Source: Clostridiales bacterium
GTDB lineage: Bacteria > Bacillota > Clostridia > Lachnospirales > Lachnospiraceae
DNA length: 17,442 nt
Reading direction: 5' to 3'
Assembly: GCA_021199135.1 (NCBI GenBank)
Contig: JAJQIQ010000081.1
Coordinates: forward strand, 6,080-23,521
Every line of letters starts with the position of its first letter. The first letter of the stretch is position 1. Under the pieces are notes generated by a model that was given only the letters and a program-made list of their open reading frames with translations, was not told the origin of the DNA and did no database searches. Made by a program: the position numbers and the translations under genes. Below are positions 1 through 7,396 of the stretch, one piece after another.

Positions 1-1319
1 ACGAGGAGGACGGCAAGAAGCAGATAAAGCTTCTCCTCATCGCGATTCCCGACAACCTTCTCACGAACTACTGCCAGTTGGCCGAGCAGATCGGCCTCCG
101 GGTCGACACGTTCGACTACATCGGCAACGGCACCGTGCAGTACATGCGCGGCCTGCTCGATGACAATTCGGTCGTAGTGCAGCTCGAGGAGCAGGCGACG
201 GTCATCAGCATCATAAAGGACAAGAAGCTCGCGTTCCAGCGCGTCACCCCGTACGGCTACAGCTCAGCGCTCGCGTCTGTCGTCGACAACACGGTGCTCG
301 GCGTCAGGGATGAGTACGAGGCGTTCGACTTCCTGCTGAAGAACGACGTGATCTACAGCCGCCCGTACGCGCACGACGCCGGGGACAGCGAGGACGTCGC
401 TAGCCGGCAGGCGCTCCTGGACGAGGCGTACGACGAGCTGAAGGAATCGATGAACTATCACCTCCGCGTCGTGAACACGGCGCTCGAGTACTATCAGAAC
501 CAAGTGAAGGAGGACTTCCAGGGAAGCCTGTTCATGGTCGGCGACGGCTCGCGCTTCGCGGGGCTTTCAAAGCTCTTTGAGTCCGAGCTCCCGCTCTATT
601 CCCGCAAGGTCGACTTCGGAGCCCTGATAGACATAAAGGTCGAGAAGGGCGCGTACGTCGAGGAGAACCGTGACCCGGCGATGATGGCCGGCCTGCTCAC
701 CGTCATCGGCGCGGCGTCGAACCCGATCCAGGTGAACGCCCGCGAGATCGCGACCAGCTCCTCCGACAAGAACATCATGAGGACGGCCTACACGGTCCTC
801 GTCGGTGCGGTTGTCATAAGCATCCTGCTCGTCGCCATCGCCTGCTTCAGGCAGCTGAGCGCGGCGTCGGAGCAGAAGAAGCTCCAGGAGGAGATCTCGA
901 AGCTGACCTACGTCCAGGACATATACGATGAGAACACCTTAGCCTCGAGCAACCTCGAGATGGTCACCACCATCCAGGATGCCACGACGACGAACAACGA
1001 GCAGCTCCTCTCCCTCATAGAGAGCCTCGAGGAGTGCTTCCCGAGCGACATGAGCGTCGAGAGCCTTCAGGCCAGCGACACTACCGTCACGATGAACATG
1101 AAATCATCGGAGCGCATATCTATCGGGCAGCTGCTCTTGAACCTCCAGGATGTGCCGGAGCTCGCGGCGGCGTCAGTTCCTTCCATAGCTGAGTCGACGG
1201 ACGAGCTCGGAAACACCATCTGGACCTACACGGTCACGGCGACATACGCGGATTATCCGCCGGAGGAAGAGACGGAAGAAGCTGAGGCAGAGACGGAGGA
1301 GGTAGAGGAAGATGAATAA
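1..1319 (+). CDS. pilMN: Fused PilM-PilN type IV pilus assembly protein, 5' end missing
   Basis: The reading frame is open from base 3 with no stop, so the gene enters from the left edge; an internal TTG at 78 is not the true start. The first ~250 visible residues resemble the C-terminal part of the actin-like ATPase PilM: an IPDNLL segment near 45, a GLRVDTFDY strand near 93, and MVGDGSRFAGLSKLF near 534-578, where PilM has its glycine-rich nucleotide-site turn. Perhaps 100 N-terminal residues are missing. A single membrane helix follows (about 786-848), then a coiled coil (about 860-1030) and a small alpha/beta domain ending near 1255, the PilN layout. The tail is very acidic (Glu-rich, 1258-1316). 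In family terms, cytoplasmic PilM binds PilN, which pairs with PilO outside the membrane; here PilM and PilN are one chain, as I recall for clostridial PilMN. It overlaps the next gene by 8 bp, implying translational coupling. Confidence 0.85.
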   Translation, partial: EEDGKKQIKLLLIAIPDNLLTNYCQLAEQIGLRVDTFDYIGNGTVQYMRGLLDDNSVVVQLEEQATVISIIKDKKLAFQRVTPYGYSSALASVVDNTVLGVRDEYEAFDFLLKNDVIYSRPYAHDAGDSEDVASRQALLDEAYDELKESMNYHLRVVNTALEYYQNQVKEDFQGSLFMVGDGSRFAGLSKLFESELPLYSRKVDFGALIDIKVEKGAYVEENRDPAMMAGLLTVIGAASNPIQVNAREIATSSSDKNIMRTAYTVLVGAVVISILLVAIACFRQLSAASEQKKLQEEISKLTYVQDIYDENTLASSNLEMVTTIQDATTTNNEQLLSLIESLEECFPSDMSVESLQASDTTVTMNMKSSERISIGQLLLNLQDVPELAAASVPSIAESTDELGNTIWTYTVTATYADYPPEEETEEAEAETEEVEEDE

Positions 1320-2061
1320 GGGCGGCATCAAACTATCGGATTCTGACAAGAGACTCATAATCATACTGCTTTCAATCGTCCTTGTCGTGGTCGTGTATTT
1401 CTTGGTTTTCGCGAGGGGCATGAACAAGGCGAGCGAGATAGAGGCGCAGAACGAGGAGGATCAGCAGACCCTCCAGTCGCTCCAGGATATGGTGGCGCGC
1501 GCGCCGCAGATCCAGGAGCAGACCGAGGAGATGAACGCGGAGCGCGATGAGATAATCTCGCACTACCCGGCGTCGGTGAGGACTGAGGACGTCATCAGGA
1601 ATATCCTCGACATGGAGGACGAGACGAACATCGAGACGAGCGAGGTCTCATTCTCCACCGGCAACGCGATGTCGACCACGATCGCAGCGGCCACGTCATC
1701 GACGGACGACTCCGAGGACGGGGAGGGCGCCAGCACCGCGCAGTCAAAGATATACGGTTACTACACGACGGCGAGCGTCCGCTACGCAGGCGGCTATGAG
1801 GACTTGAAGTCAGTCCTCAGCTATATCGCGGACCTGAACGACCGCACGACGATCTCATCGGTCTCGGCGGCATACGACAGCACGACCGGCCAGCTCGCCG
1901 GCACGATGACCATAAATATGTACTACATGCTCGGCACCGACGCGGAGTACGAGGAGCCTGAGTTCGGCACCATCGACACCGGCGTCGAGAACATCTTCGG
2001 GGCTACGCTCGAGAACGCCGAGGAGGGCGAAGGCGAAGAGCAGGAGGCAGAGGCTGAGTGA
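1312..2061 (+). CDS. pilO: PilO-like type IV pilus alignment protein
   Basis: This 249-residue protein has a short cytoplasmic N-terminus, one membrane helix (about residues 15-34) and a Glu/Gln-rich coiled coil (about 36-85). It then has a YPASVRTEDVI segment typical of PilO after its coiled coil, a Ser/Thr/Asp-rich linker (about 115-142) and a C-terminal ferredoxin-like region (about 147-210, YEDLKSVLSYIADL followed by beta strands). Together these match PilO, the partner of PilN in the inner-membrane alignment complex. The C-terminal ~25 residues are an acidic tail resembling that of PilMN. The ATG at 1312 is preceded by GGAGGAGGT (1295-1303), which lies inside the coding sequence for the upstream acidic tail. 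Identification rests on architecture, order and short motifs, because PilO is poorly conserved in sequence. Confidence 0.8.
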   Translation: MNKGGIKLSDSDKRLIIILLSIVLVVVVYFLVFARGMNKASEIEAQNEEDQQTLQSLQDMVARAPQIQEQTEEMNAERDEIISHYPASVRTEDVIRNILDMEDETNIETSEVSFSTGNAMSTTIAAATSSTDDSEDGEGASTAQSKIYGYYTTASVRYAGGYEDLKSVLSYIADLNDRTTISSVSAAYDSTTGQLAGTMTINMYYMLGTDAEYEEPEFGTIDTGVENIFGATLENAEEGEGEEQEAEAE

Positions 2062-2107
2062 CCGGACGCTTGCCCAGAAGTTTAATTAGGATTTGAATTT
2101 ACGGCAC

Positions 2108-2114
2108 AGGAGGG
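2108..2114 (+). promoter_or_regulatory. Shine-Dalgarno that sets the start of the first minor pilin
   Basis: AGGAGGG lies 7 bases before the ATG at 2122. The in-frame ATG at 2161 has only a weak, very close GGACAGGAA upstream. The strong site favours the 2122 start and therefore an unusually long 31-residue prepilin leader. Confidence 0.7.
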
Positions 2115-2121
2115 AGACGGC

Positions 2122-3357
2122 ATGATCTTTGAGCGGTTTAAGCGGCACAAAGGACAGGAAATGGCCGCACATGAAAATGAAAACAAAACTTCATACGGCA
2201 TGGGCGACGCCGGATTCTCCCTCGTCGAGGTCATCATCTCGATGGTTATCCTTGCGCTCATCTCCATCCCGCTGCTGGGGTACTTCACGAACTCCGCGAA
2301 GTACAACTCGCTGATGGCGACGCAGCAGAGGGCGACCGCATTGGCGCAGCAGATCGTCGAGGACATGAAGGAGCAGACCGACCTCATACAGGACACCAGG
2401 GACGACACGGGGAACCTCACGGACATCCAGTCGGGCTACTTGGATGGTTTGGGCTATATCCCCACCAAATACACCACTTCGACCAAGAATACCGAGGGGA
2501 GCGTCACCACGTACGGGTCGGTAGTGTACAACGGCAAGGCATCCGATATCGGTGAGAACTACGACGTGAAGGTTACCTTCACCGACACCAACGACAACAA
2601 CACTGATGTCTACGAGATCCCGAACATGGACAGCGACACCGACGTGATCGCCCTTGACCTGGACCAGAACAACAGCAGCGCAGTCTCATACTTCATGGCT
2701 CTGAACGCGATGTGGGCGAGCAGCGGCGGTGAGGGTGATTCTAGGACAGCGGCATCGAAAGAGGATGTTGAGTCCCGCCTCCAGCGCACGATCACGGTAT
2801 TGATTCAGCAGTCCAGCGGCCACTACCACGTGACGGTCTCGAGCACCTACACCTGCGACGGCCTCAATGGCGCGGATGGCGAGACCTACGAGGCCTCGGA
2901 CCTCGCGGACAGCTACGTGAACGAGCTCGGAAAGATATATGTCATGTTCTACGCGAATGTGAACAGCACTGGCGCGATTAACGACGAAGTCATCATCGAG
3001 AACCTTGCGTCGACTGACTGTTCCCCTGACATTATCTTGGCATGCCAGAACCTCGGCGACGTAGATAAAGAAAGATATGTCATGGCTGTCGGCGGCAAGG
3101 ACTCGGCCGACTCAGACACATTTGTCATTGGCATGAGCAGCGTGGCTGGCACGATAAGGACAAATCTCGCCAGGTTGTATTCCCTGTATACGGATGGTAC
3201 TTTGGGAAGCGCTGACAGCTTCGATTACTCGGCCCTGACCGACAAGGAGGAGGAGACCCGCCGTGTGAACATCGAGGTCTCGGTATACAAGAAGGGCACG
3301 ATGGACACGAGCGACGAGAAGAAGTACATCACGCTCGACGCGACCTATGATATGTAG
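2122..3357 (+). CDS. Minor pilin, PilV/GspI-like prepilin with large C-terminal domain
   Basis: This 411-residue protein carries a class III (prepilin) signal: Gly31 followed by FSLVE and a continuous hydrophobic helix to about residue 55. A prepilin peptidase would cut after Gly31, leaving Phe+1 and Glu+5. Directly after the helix, a region with ATALAQQIVEDMKE (about 69-82) resembles the PilV/GspI N-terminal region. The remaining ~330 residues are Ser/Thr/Asp-rich and predicted beta-rich, much larger than a usual minor pilin, so the protein may carry an added globular domain. It begins 60 bp after pilO and precedes a 282-bp palindrome-rich gap. The leader before Gly31 is long (31 residues from 2122, 18 from the alternative ATG at 2161). 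The pilin call is firm; the subtype is inferred from order and N-terminal resemblance. Confidence 0.8.
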   Translation: MIFERFKRHKGQEMAAHENENKTSYGMGDAGFSLVEVIISMVILALISIPLLGYFTNSAKYNSLMATQQRATALAQQIVEDMKEQTDLIQDTRDDTGNLTDIQSGYLDGLGYIPTKYTTSTKNTEGSVTTYGSVVYNGKASDIGENYDVKVTFTDTNDNNTDVYEIPNMDSDTDVIALDLDQNNSSAVSYFMALNAMWASSGGEGDSRTAASKEDVESRLQRTITVLIQQSSGHYHVTVSSTYTCDGLNGADGETYEASDLADSYVNELGKIYVMFYANVNSTGAINDEVIIENLASTDCSPDIILACQNLGDVDKERYVMAVGGKDSADSDTFVIGMSSVAGTIRTNLARLYSLYTDGTLGSADSFDYSALTDKEEETRRVNIEVSVYKKGTMDTSDEKKYITLDATYDM

Positions 3358-3440
3358 ACACCAGGGGACAAAAGCACGTCAATGCATGCTTGCATGCAAT
3401 TGACGGGATTTGGGACCCGCCCAAACATGAGCAAGTAGCG

Positions 3441-3465
3441 CACCATATGCCGATGGCATATGGTG
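3441..3465. repeat. Perfect 11-bp inverted repeat, loop GAT
   Basis: CACCATATGCC (3441-3451) and GGCATATGGTG (3455-3465) are exact reverse complements around a 3-base loop. This is the longest perfect stem in the 3357-3603 element. Confidence 0.8.
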
Positions 3466-3515
3466 GGCGATGCGCCCGCAAGCGGGCACATTGCAGGGAT
3501 TGCGAATGGTTGGAG

Positions 3516-3548
3516 GGTGCCAGGTGCCAGTGGCACCTGCTAGGCACC
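3516..3548. repeat. Nested double inverted repeat built on GGTGCCA
   Basis: The inner stem CAGGTGCCA (3521-3529) / TGGCACCTG (3531-3539) has a single-base centre. An outer stem GGTGCC (3516-3521) / GGCACC (3543-3548) is also exact, sharing base 3521. GGTGCCA is additionally a direct repeat (3516-3522 and 3523-3529), so alternative pairings are possible. Confidence 0.75.
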
Positions 3549-3639
3549 GACCGAAGCGGAGCGGAGAAGAGAGAGTGCGTAGCACGGAGAAATCCGTGGT
3601 GTCGTTGAAAATCAATCGACGAACGAAAGGAGAGCCGAA

Positions 3640-5964
3640 GTGAAAAAGATTAAGTTTCCTTTTATGAAAAAAGAAGACAGAAACCGCGGAGCGGCGCTCA
3701 TCGCAGTCCTCGTGACGGTAATCTTCATCGGCACGATCGCCGCGATCATCACGACGGTCACAGTGACGAACATCCGCATGAAGGCGATTGAGAAGGGCAG
3801 CCGCGAGAACTTCTACACCTCGGACTCCGTCATAGACGCGCTGACCTCCGGTATAGGCGCCAAGGCCCTCGAGGAGCTCGACGCGGCCTACCAGGACGTC
3901 ATGGGCAATTACGCCTCCTACACCGCGGATGACGCCCAGGACTTGTTCGCGAGGGAGTATATCGACGCGCTGATCTCTGTTTTTCAGCACGTCACGACAG
4001 ACCCTGCGGATCCGAGCGATGCCACGGGCCTCAATACGAATACCGACCCGGACACGGGTCTTGTTACGGCGCAGAGCGCGAAATATAATACCGATACAGT
4101 CAAGGAGTGCCTCCCGGCCGGAGTGGACACGGTATCGGACTGGTTTGCCACGAGCGATGGCGATGCCTTCTACGTCGCGGACTACACCGAGCAGACCTTC
4201 ACCCTGAAAAACATAAAGGTCAAGGAGATGGACTCCCAGGGCTACGAGACTACGATACAGACCGACATCGTCCTCTCGACCCCGTCCCTCGAGCTCACTG
4301 GCGCGGTCACATCCCAGGCCTACATGAACTACTCGCTGATCGCGGATACGGACATAAAGTTTGACACTCCAAACGTCACGGTGGGCGGGAATGTCTACGC
4401 CGGCACGGGAGGAATCATTTCGGCATATATGGCCGGAAGCGGCACCCCGTCCCTGACCGGGGACGTGATCATCACCAGGGGCGACATCGTGAGCAGCGAG
4501 AACGGGACGTCGCTGAGCGTCGGGAACGGAAGCTCATCCATCTGGGCTGAGAACATCACCATCGGCGGCGATTCCACGTCCTTCGACCTGAACGGCAAGA
4601 TCTACATCGCCGACGACCTCGAGGTGAACGGGGCGGACAGCTCGATAGAGCTAAATGGCAGCTACTACGGCTACAACTTCCAGGAGAATTATGGAAGTCT
4701 CAGCCAGACCAGCGATGCGGCGTACAGCAGCGCGATCATCATAAACAACCTGAACTCCAGCGTGGACCTCACGGGGCTTAACTACCTGATGCTCGCGGGG
4801 CGGACCTTCATCTCCCGCAACATCGCCCAGACGTCGAACGATGAGGATGTTACCTATGGCAACATTGAGGGAGAGGATACCGGCGCGGCGGATGTGTTCA
4901 TGGGCGAGTCGCTCTCAGTCCAGTCGAACCAGCTGGCCTACTATGTATCGAACAAGTACCTGGAGCTGGATGATGACGGCGATCCGGTGAAGGATGAGAA
5001 CGGCAATTACATTTTCAATTTCAGCGAGGACGGCCTAGCCGCCTACGAGTCGGCGACCGGCGTCAGCGACCTGATGGACTACCTCAACACGAGCCAGCCG
5101 TTGGTTCCGTACTACTACACGGTGCAGTCGGCGACGGACGGCACCTCGGAGCCGGCAGTGAACTGCTACTTGAACTTCGCGAGTGAGGACAGCGCGAACA
5201 AATTCTTCACCGCCTACATGGCGGGGAGCAAGTCGAGCTCGATCACGAACAAGGCGGAGGACTACCTCGCGAACGATGCTATAATTATTAACGACAGCCT
5301 GGCCTACGCCCTGCGCGGGGATCTCATGTTCCGCACCGAGGCTATGGCGGAGGGCGCGACCGACTCGAACCTGAGCGTGAGAATCGGAGACGCCTGGGGC
5401 AAGGGCAGCGCGCTCTGGGACACCTCAGTCTCCCTCGCAAGGCAGTACAAGGCTTTGGAGCTTACGCTCTCAAACACGAGCTCCGAGGCGACGGCGGACA
5501 ACGTCCGCATTGGCAACAACAAGGAGGACGAGTCGCTCTTCGACTACATCGTCTACACGGACACGCTGAAGAACAACGTAGGTGGCGGCATCAACGTCTC
5601 GCCGAAATCCTATGATGACTTGGATGCCAAGGCCGTTGTTGTAAACAATGAAGGGAAAGGTACCTACAGTGTGCCATCGAACTTCGACAAAGGCCTGGTG
5701 CTTGCGAGCGGCGACGTGTATATCGACCACAATTTCGAGGGCCTCATCATCTGCGGCGGCGAGATCACATTCGGATCCAACGCGACAATCAGCTCTGATG
5801 CAGATTTGATCATGGATCTCTTCGATGCGGACATGGCAGGGGACAACTATTTCGCGATATACTTCAGGGCGTTCAACGTCGGCACGACGACGGGCACGGC
5901 GAGCGCGAACATCGACATCAGCGAGTACCTAGGCTACGCGAACTGGACGAAGAACACCGAGTGA
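3640..5964 (+). CDS. Large PilX/GspK-like pilin-family protein with beta-helix-like body
   Basis: This 774-residue protein starts at GTG 3640, 7 bases after AAAGGAG (3626-3632). The N-terminus has a basic leader ending RNRG (Gly17), then AALIAVLVTVIFIG and a hydrophobic stretch to about residue 45. The next segment (RENFYTSDSVIDAL) is the counterpart of the PilX/GspK 'Q/FQAAEAAL' helix. Glu+5 is absent (Ala), a trait of GspK-type tip pseudopilins. The body shows repeated short beta strands with Gly/Asn turns, strongest at about residues 230-345 and 685-735 (for example GKIYIADDLEVNG and GLVLASGDVYIDHNFEG), suggesting a right-handed beta-helix or bactofilin-like solenoid. It ends in tandem stops (TGATAA). 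A tip-located minor pilin with an enlarged surface domain is the likely role; PilX versus GspK assignment is uncertain. Confidence 0.7.
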   Translation: MKKIKFPFMKKEDRNRGAALIAVLVTVIFIGTIAAIITTVTVTNIRMKAIEKGSRENFYTSDSVIDALTSGIGAKALEELDAAYQDVMGNYASYTADDAQDLFAREYIDALISVFQHVTTDPADPSDATGLNTNTDPDTGLVTAQSAKYNTDTVKECLPAGVDTVSDWFATSDGDAFYVADYTEQTFTLKNIKVKEMDSQGYETTIQTDIVLSTPSLELTGAVTSQAYMNYSLIADTDIKFDTPNVTVGGNVYAGTGGIISAYMAGSGTPSLTGDVIITRGDIVSSENGTSLSVGNGSSSIWAENITIGGDSTSFDLNGKIYIADDLEVNGADSSIELNGSYYGYNFQENYGSLSQTSDAAYSSAIIINNLNSSVDLTGLNYLMLAGRTFISRNIAQTSNDEDVTYGNIEGEDTGAADVFMGESLSVQSNQLAYYVSNKYLELDDDGDPVKDENGNYIFNFSEDGLAAYESATGVSDLMDYLNTSQPLVPYYYTVQSATDGTSEPAVNCYLNFASEDSANKFFTAYMAGSKSSSITNKAEDYLANDAIIINDSLAYALRGDLMFRTEAMAEGATDSNLSVRIGDAWGKGSALWDTSVSLARQYKALELTLSNTSSEATADNVRIGNNKEDESLFDYIVYTDTLKNNVGGGINVSPKSYDDLDAKAVVVNNEGKGTYSVPSNFDKGLVLASGDVYIDHNFEGLIICGGEITFGSNATISSDADLIMDLFDADMAGDNYFAIYFRAFNVGTTTGTASANIDISEYLGYANWTKNTE

Positions 5965-6067
5965 TAATGTTTTTGGGATTACTTGAAAGGCAAGAGAATC
6001 AAGGAAATTGAGGAAATTAAAGCAGGATTTAAGTTTCATTACAGTAAGTGCGGGGTGAGCGGATAAG

Positions 6068-6610
6068 ATGATTAAGAAGATGTGGAAGGAAAATCAAAAA
6101 GGCTTTTCACTGGTCGAGATGATCATAGTCATCGCGATTGCGGCGATCCTCGCGGGGGCGGCCATCGGGATGACCAGTCAGCTCCGCTATGCGAACACGA
6201 AGAAGGTCGTGGACACGATCGACGACGCGATCACGAGGCTCCAGGTCACGGCGATGAGCCAGGAGGACATGCCGTACCTCTACATCTACGAGTGCGACGG
6301 CAATGTCTACATGAAGACCACGACCACGGAGCTCACGAGCTACAACGGCACCGTGCTCGACAAGAGCGGCACGAAGCTCACGAACTCAAACATCAAGGTG
6401 TATTCGCAGACGGCAGATGAGGCGAGCACCGAGAGCACGGACGGCTCGGTTTCTGGGACGCAGGTAAGTGGTACTGATTTCATAAAGGTCGCCTACACGC
6501 GCTCGTCGACGTTCTCCGACAAGACTTCGACGGAGTACATCACCGTTGTCGGGAGCCACACGTCGCAGATTCATCTCGTGACGGACACCGGCAAGCATTT
6601 TGTGGACTGA
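6068..6610 (+). CDS. GspH/FimT-like minor pilin (pseudopilin)
   Basis: This 180-residue protein has a 12-residue basic leader ending QKG, then FSLVEMIIVIAIAAILAGAAIG: a canonical prepilin peptidase site with Phe+1 and Glu+5. After the helix, a basic/polar amphipathic region (LRYANTKKVVDTIDDAITRLQVTAMS, cut here as LRYANTKKVVDTIDDAI and onward) leads to a beta-rich C-terminal domain of ~110 residues. Size and layout fit GspH/FimT-class minor pilins. GGGGTGA (6052-6058) precedes the ATG by 9 bases. The 103-bp gap upstream is AT-richer than the genes and holds a GGAAATT direct repeat (6002-6008, 6011-6017). The stop is followed 19 bp later by the next pilin gene. Confidence 0.8.
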   Translation: MIKKMWKENQKGFSLVEMIIVIAIAAILAGAAIGMTSQLRYANTKKVVDTIDDAITRLQVTAMSQEDMPYLYIYECDGNVYMKTTTTELTSYNGTVLDKSGTKLTNSNIKVYSQTADEASTESTDGSVSGTQVSGTDFIKVAYTRSSTFSDKTSTEYITVVGSHTSQIHLVTDTGKHFVD

Positions 6611-6629
6611 TTCGGAGGGAGGAATTGCT

Positions 6630-7313
6630 TTGAGGAAGGATAACAGGGGCCTGTCGCTGGTCGAGCTCATCATCTCGATCGCGATATCGGTCATCATAAT
6701 GGGCGCTGCGATGCTTCTCCTGTCGAGCGCACTCAGGAATTACAATTTCGCCTCCGCGACGATATCAATGCAGTCGCAGGCGCAGGTGCTGATGGAGCAG
6801 ATCAGCAAGTGGACGATGGAGGGCAACCGCCTCGAGGTCGGCACGACATCTGAAGGCGCGGGCTACAGATACCTCATCATCTGGGACATCCCGACGTCCT
6901 ACACTGAGATAGTCACTTCCTCCACGAGCACAAGCACGGGTACAGATGCGGATGCAGACTCGGCCTCGGCCTCGGCTTCGACCGCGTCGAACCGCGTGAT
7001 ATGGTACTCGGATTCCGGCAAGGAGCTCTATATGGCGACGTTCGATAAAATATCGGTCGACGACGTGGACTCCTGGTCCAACAGCATGACGGGCAAGCTG
7101 ACGAGTTGCATGACATCCGATGTCAAGGAGAAGTACCTGATCGGCGATAGCATTACGAGCGCCACGATAGACTACACCGACGACAGCAAGAATGATGAGG
7201 TGGCGATTTCACTCACGTTCAAGAAGGGGACGCAGGAGTACACGCTCTCGAACGACTTCAAGGTGCGCAACATGGTCGTCATGGACTGGGATGCGCTCCG
7301 GGCTTTCGCCTGA
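6630..7313 (+). CDS. PilW/GspJ-like minor pilin
   Basis: Translation most likely begins at TTG 6630, 7 bases after GGAGGGAGG (6614-6622); an upstream in-frame TTG at 6600 lies inside the previous gene, has no such site and would put charged residues before the leader. The resulting 227-residue protein has a very short leader (MRKDNRG) and then LSLVELIISIAISVIIMG, with Leu+1 and Glu+5. A polar helix follows (SQAQVLMEQISKW), typical of PilW/GspJ pilins, then a beta-rich domain interrupted by a low-complexity Ser/Thr/Asp/Ala stretch (about 6916-6990). The C-terminal KVRNMVV strand is a common ending for such pilins. The subtype is inferred from order and the region after the helix. Confidence 0.8.
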   Translation: MRKDNRGLSLVELIISIAISVIIMGAAMLLLSSALRNYNFASATISMQSQAQVLMEQISKWTMEGNRLEVGTTSEGAGYRYLIIWDIPTSYTEIVTSSTSTSTGTDADADSASASASTASNRVIWYSDSGKELYMATFDKISVDDVDSWSNSMTGKLTSCMTSDVKEKYLIGDSITSATIDYTDDSKNDEVAISLTFKKGTQEYTLSNDFKVRNMVVMDWDALRAFA

Positions 7314-7396
7314 GGCGGATTATGAAAGGGAACAGATTTACCGATATATGATATATGGAGGATAAGGCTTTGCACAAATAGGAGGGAGGCTTTATC

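Larger units (their letters stand above)
3357..3603. repeat. Palindrome-rich intergenic element (MITE-like or structured RNA)
   Basis: Nearly the whole gap between two pilin genes (3358-3639) is made of inverted repeats. In order: 3378-3404 (GTCAATGCATGC / GCATGCAATTGAC, one bulge); 3441-3465 (11-bp perfect arms, loop GAT); 3467-3494 (13-bp arms with 2 mismatches, loop AA); 3489-3508 (weak, CATTGCA / TGCGAATG); 3516-3548 (nested 9-bp and 6-bp perfect stems); 3583-3598 (CACGGA / TCCGTG closing a GAAA tetraloop); 3601-3620 (bulged). GACACCA (3357-3363) and TGGTGTC (3597-3603) form a 7-bp outer inverted repeat bracketing most of the set. No protein is plausible on either strand and no U-run follows any hairpin, so it is not a simple terminator. 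It could be a non-autonomous mobile repeat, an RNA processing or stability island, or a structured RNA. I do not recognise a named family. Confidence 0.6.

Noticed and set aside
78..80. TTG at 78 as the start of the first gene
   Set aside because: The same frame is open and PilM-like back to base 3, so the gene enters from outside the window.
2070..2098. TTGCCC-N17-TTGAAT as an internal promoter before the PilV-like gene
   Set aside because: Both boxes match the consensus at only 4 of 6 positions; AT-rich spacer could give this by chance.
3378..3404. First hairpin after the PilV-like stop as an intrinsic terminator
   Set aside because: It has no following T-run on the + strand and a bulged, TA-containing stem; the operon appears to continue.
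3379..3990. Long minus-strand open frame (203 codons) over the palindromic gap and the PilX-like start
   Set aside because: Composition is that of an antisense shadow, with Arg/His/Val-rich translation and no ribosome site; half lies over a real gene.
5983..6066. 27-codon ORF (TTG start, KGKRIKEIEEIKAG) between the PilX-like and GspH-like genes
   Set aside because: No Shine-Dalgarno, an uncommon start and no known match; more likely spacer with a short direct repeat.
6600..6602. TTG at 6600 as the start of the GspJ-like pilin
   Set aside because: It lies inside the previous gene with no ribosome site; TTG 6630 has a near-perfect one and gives a normal leader.
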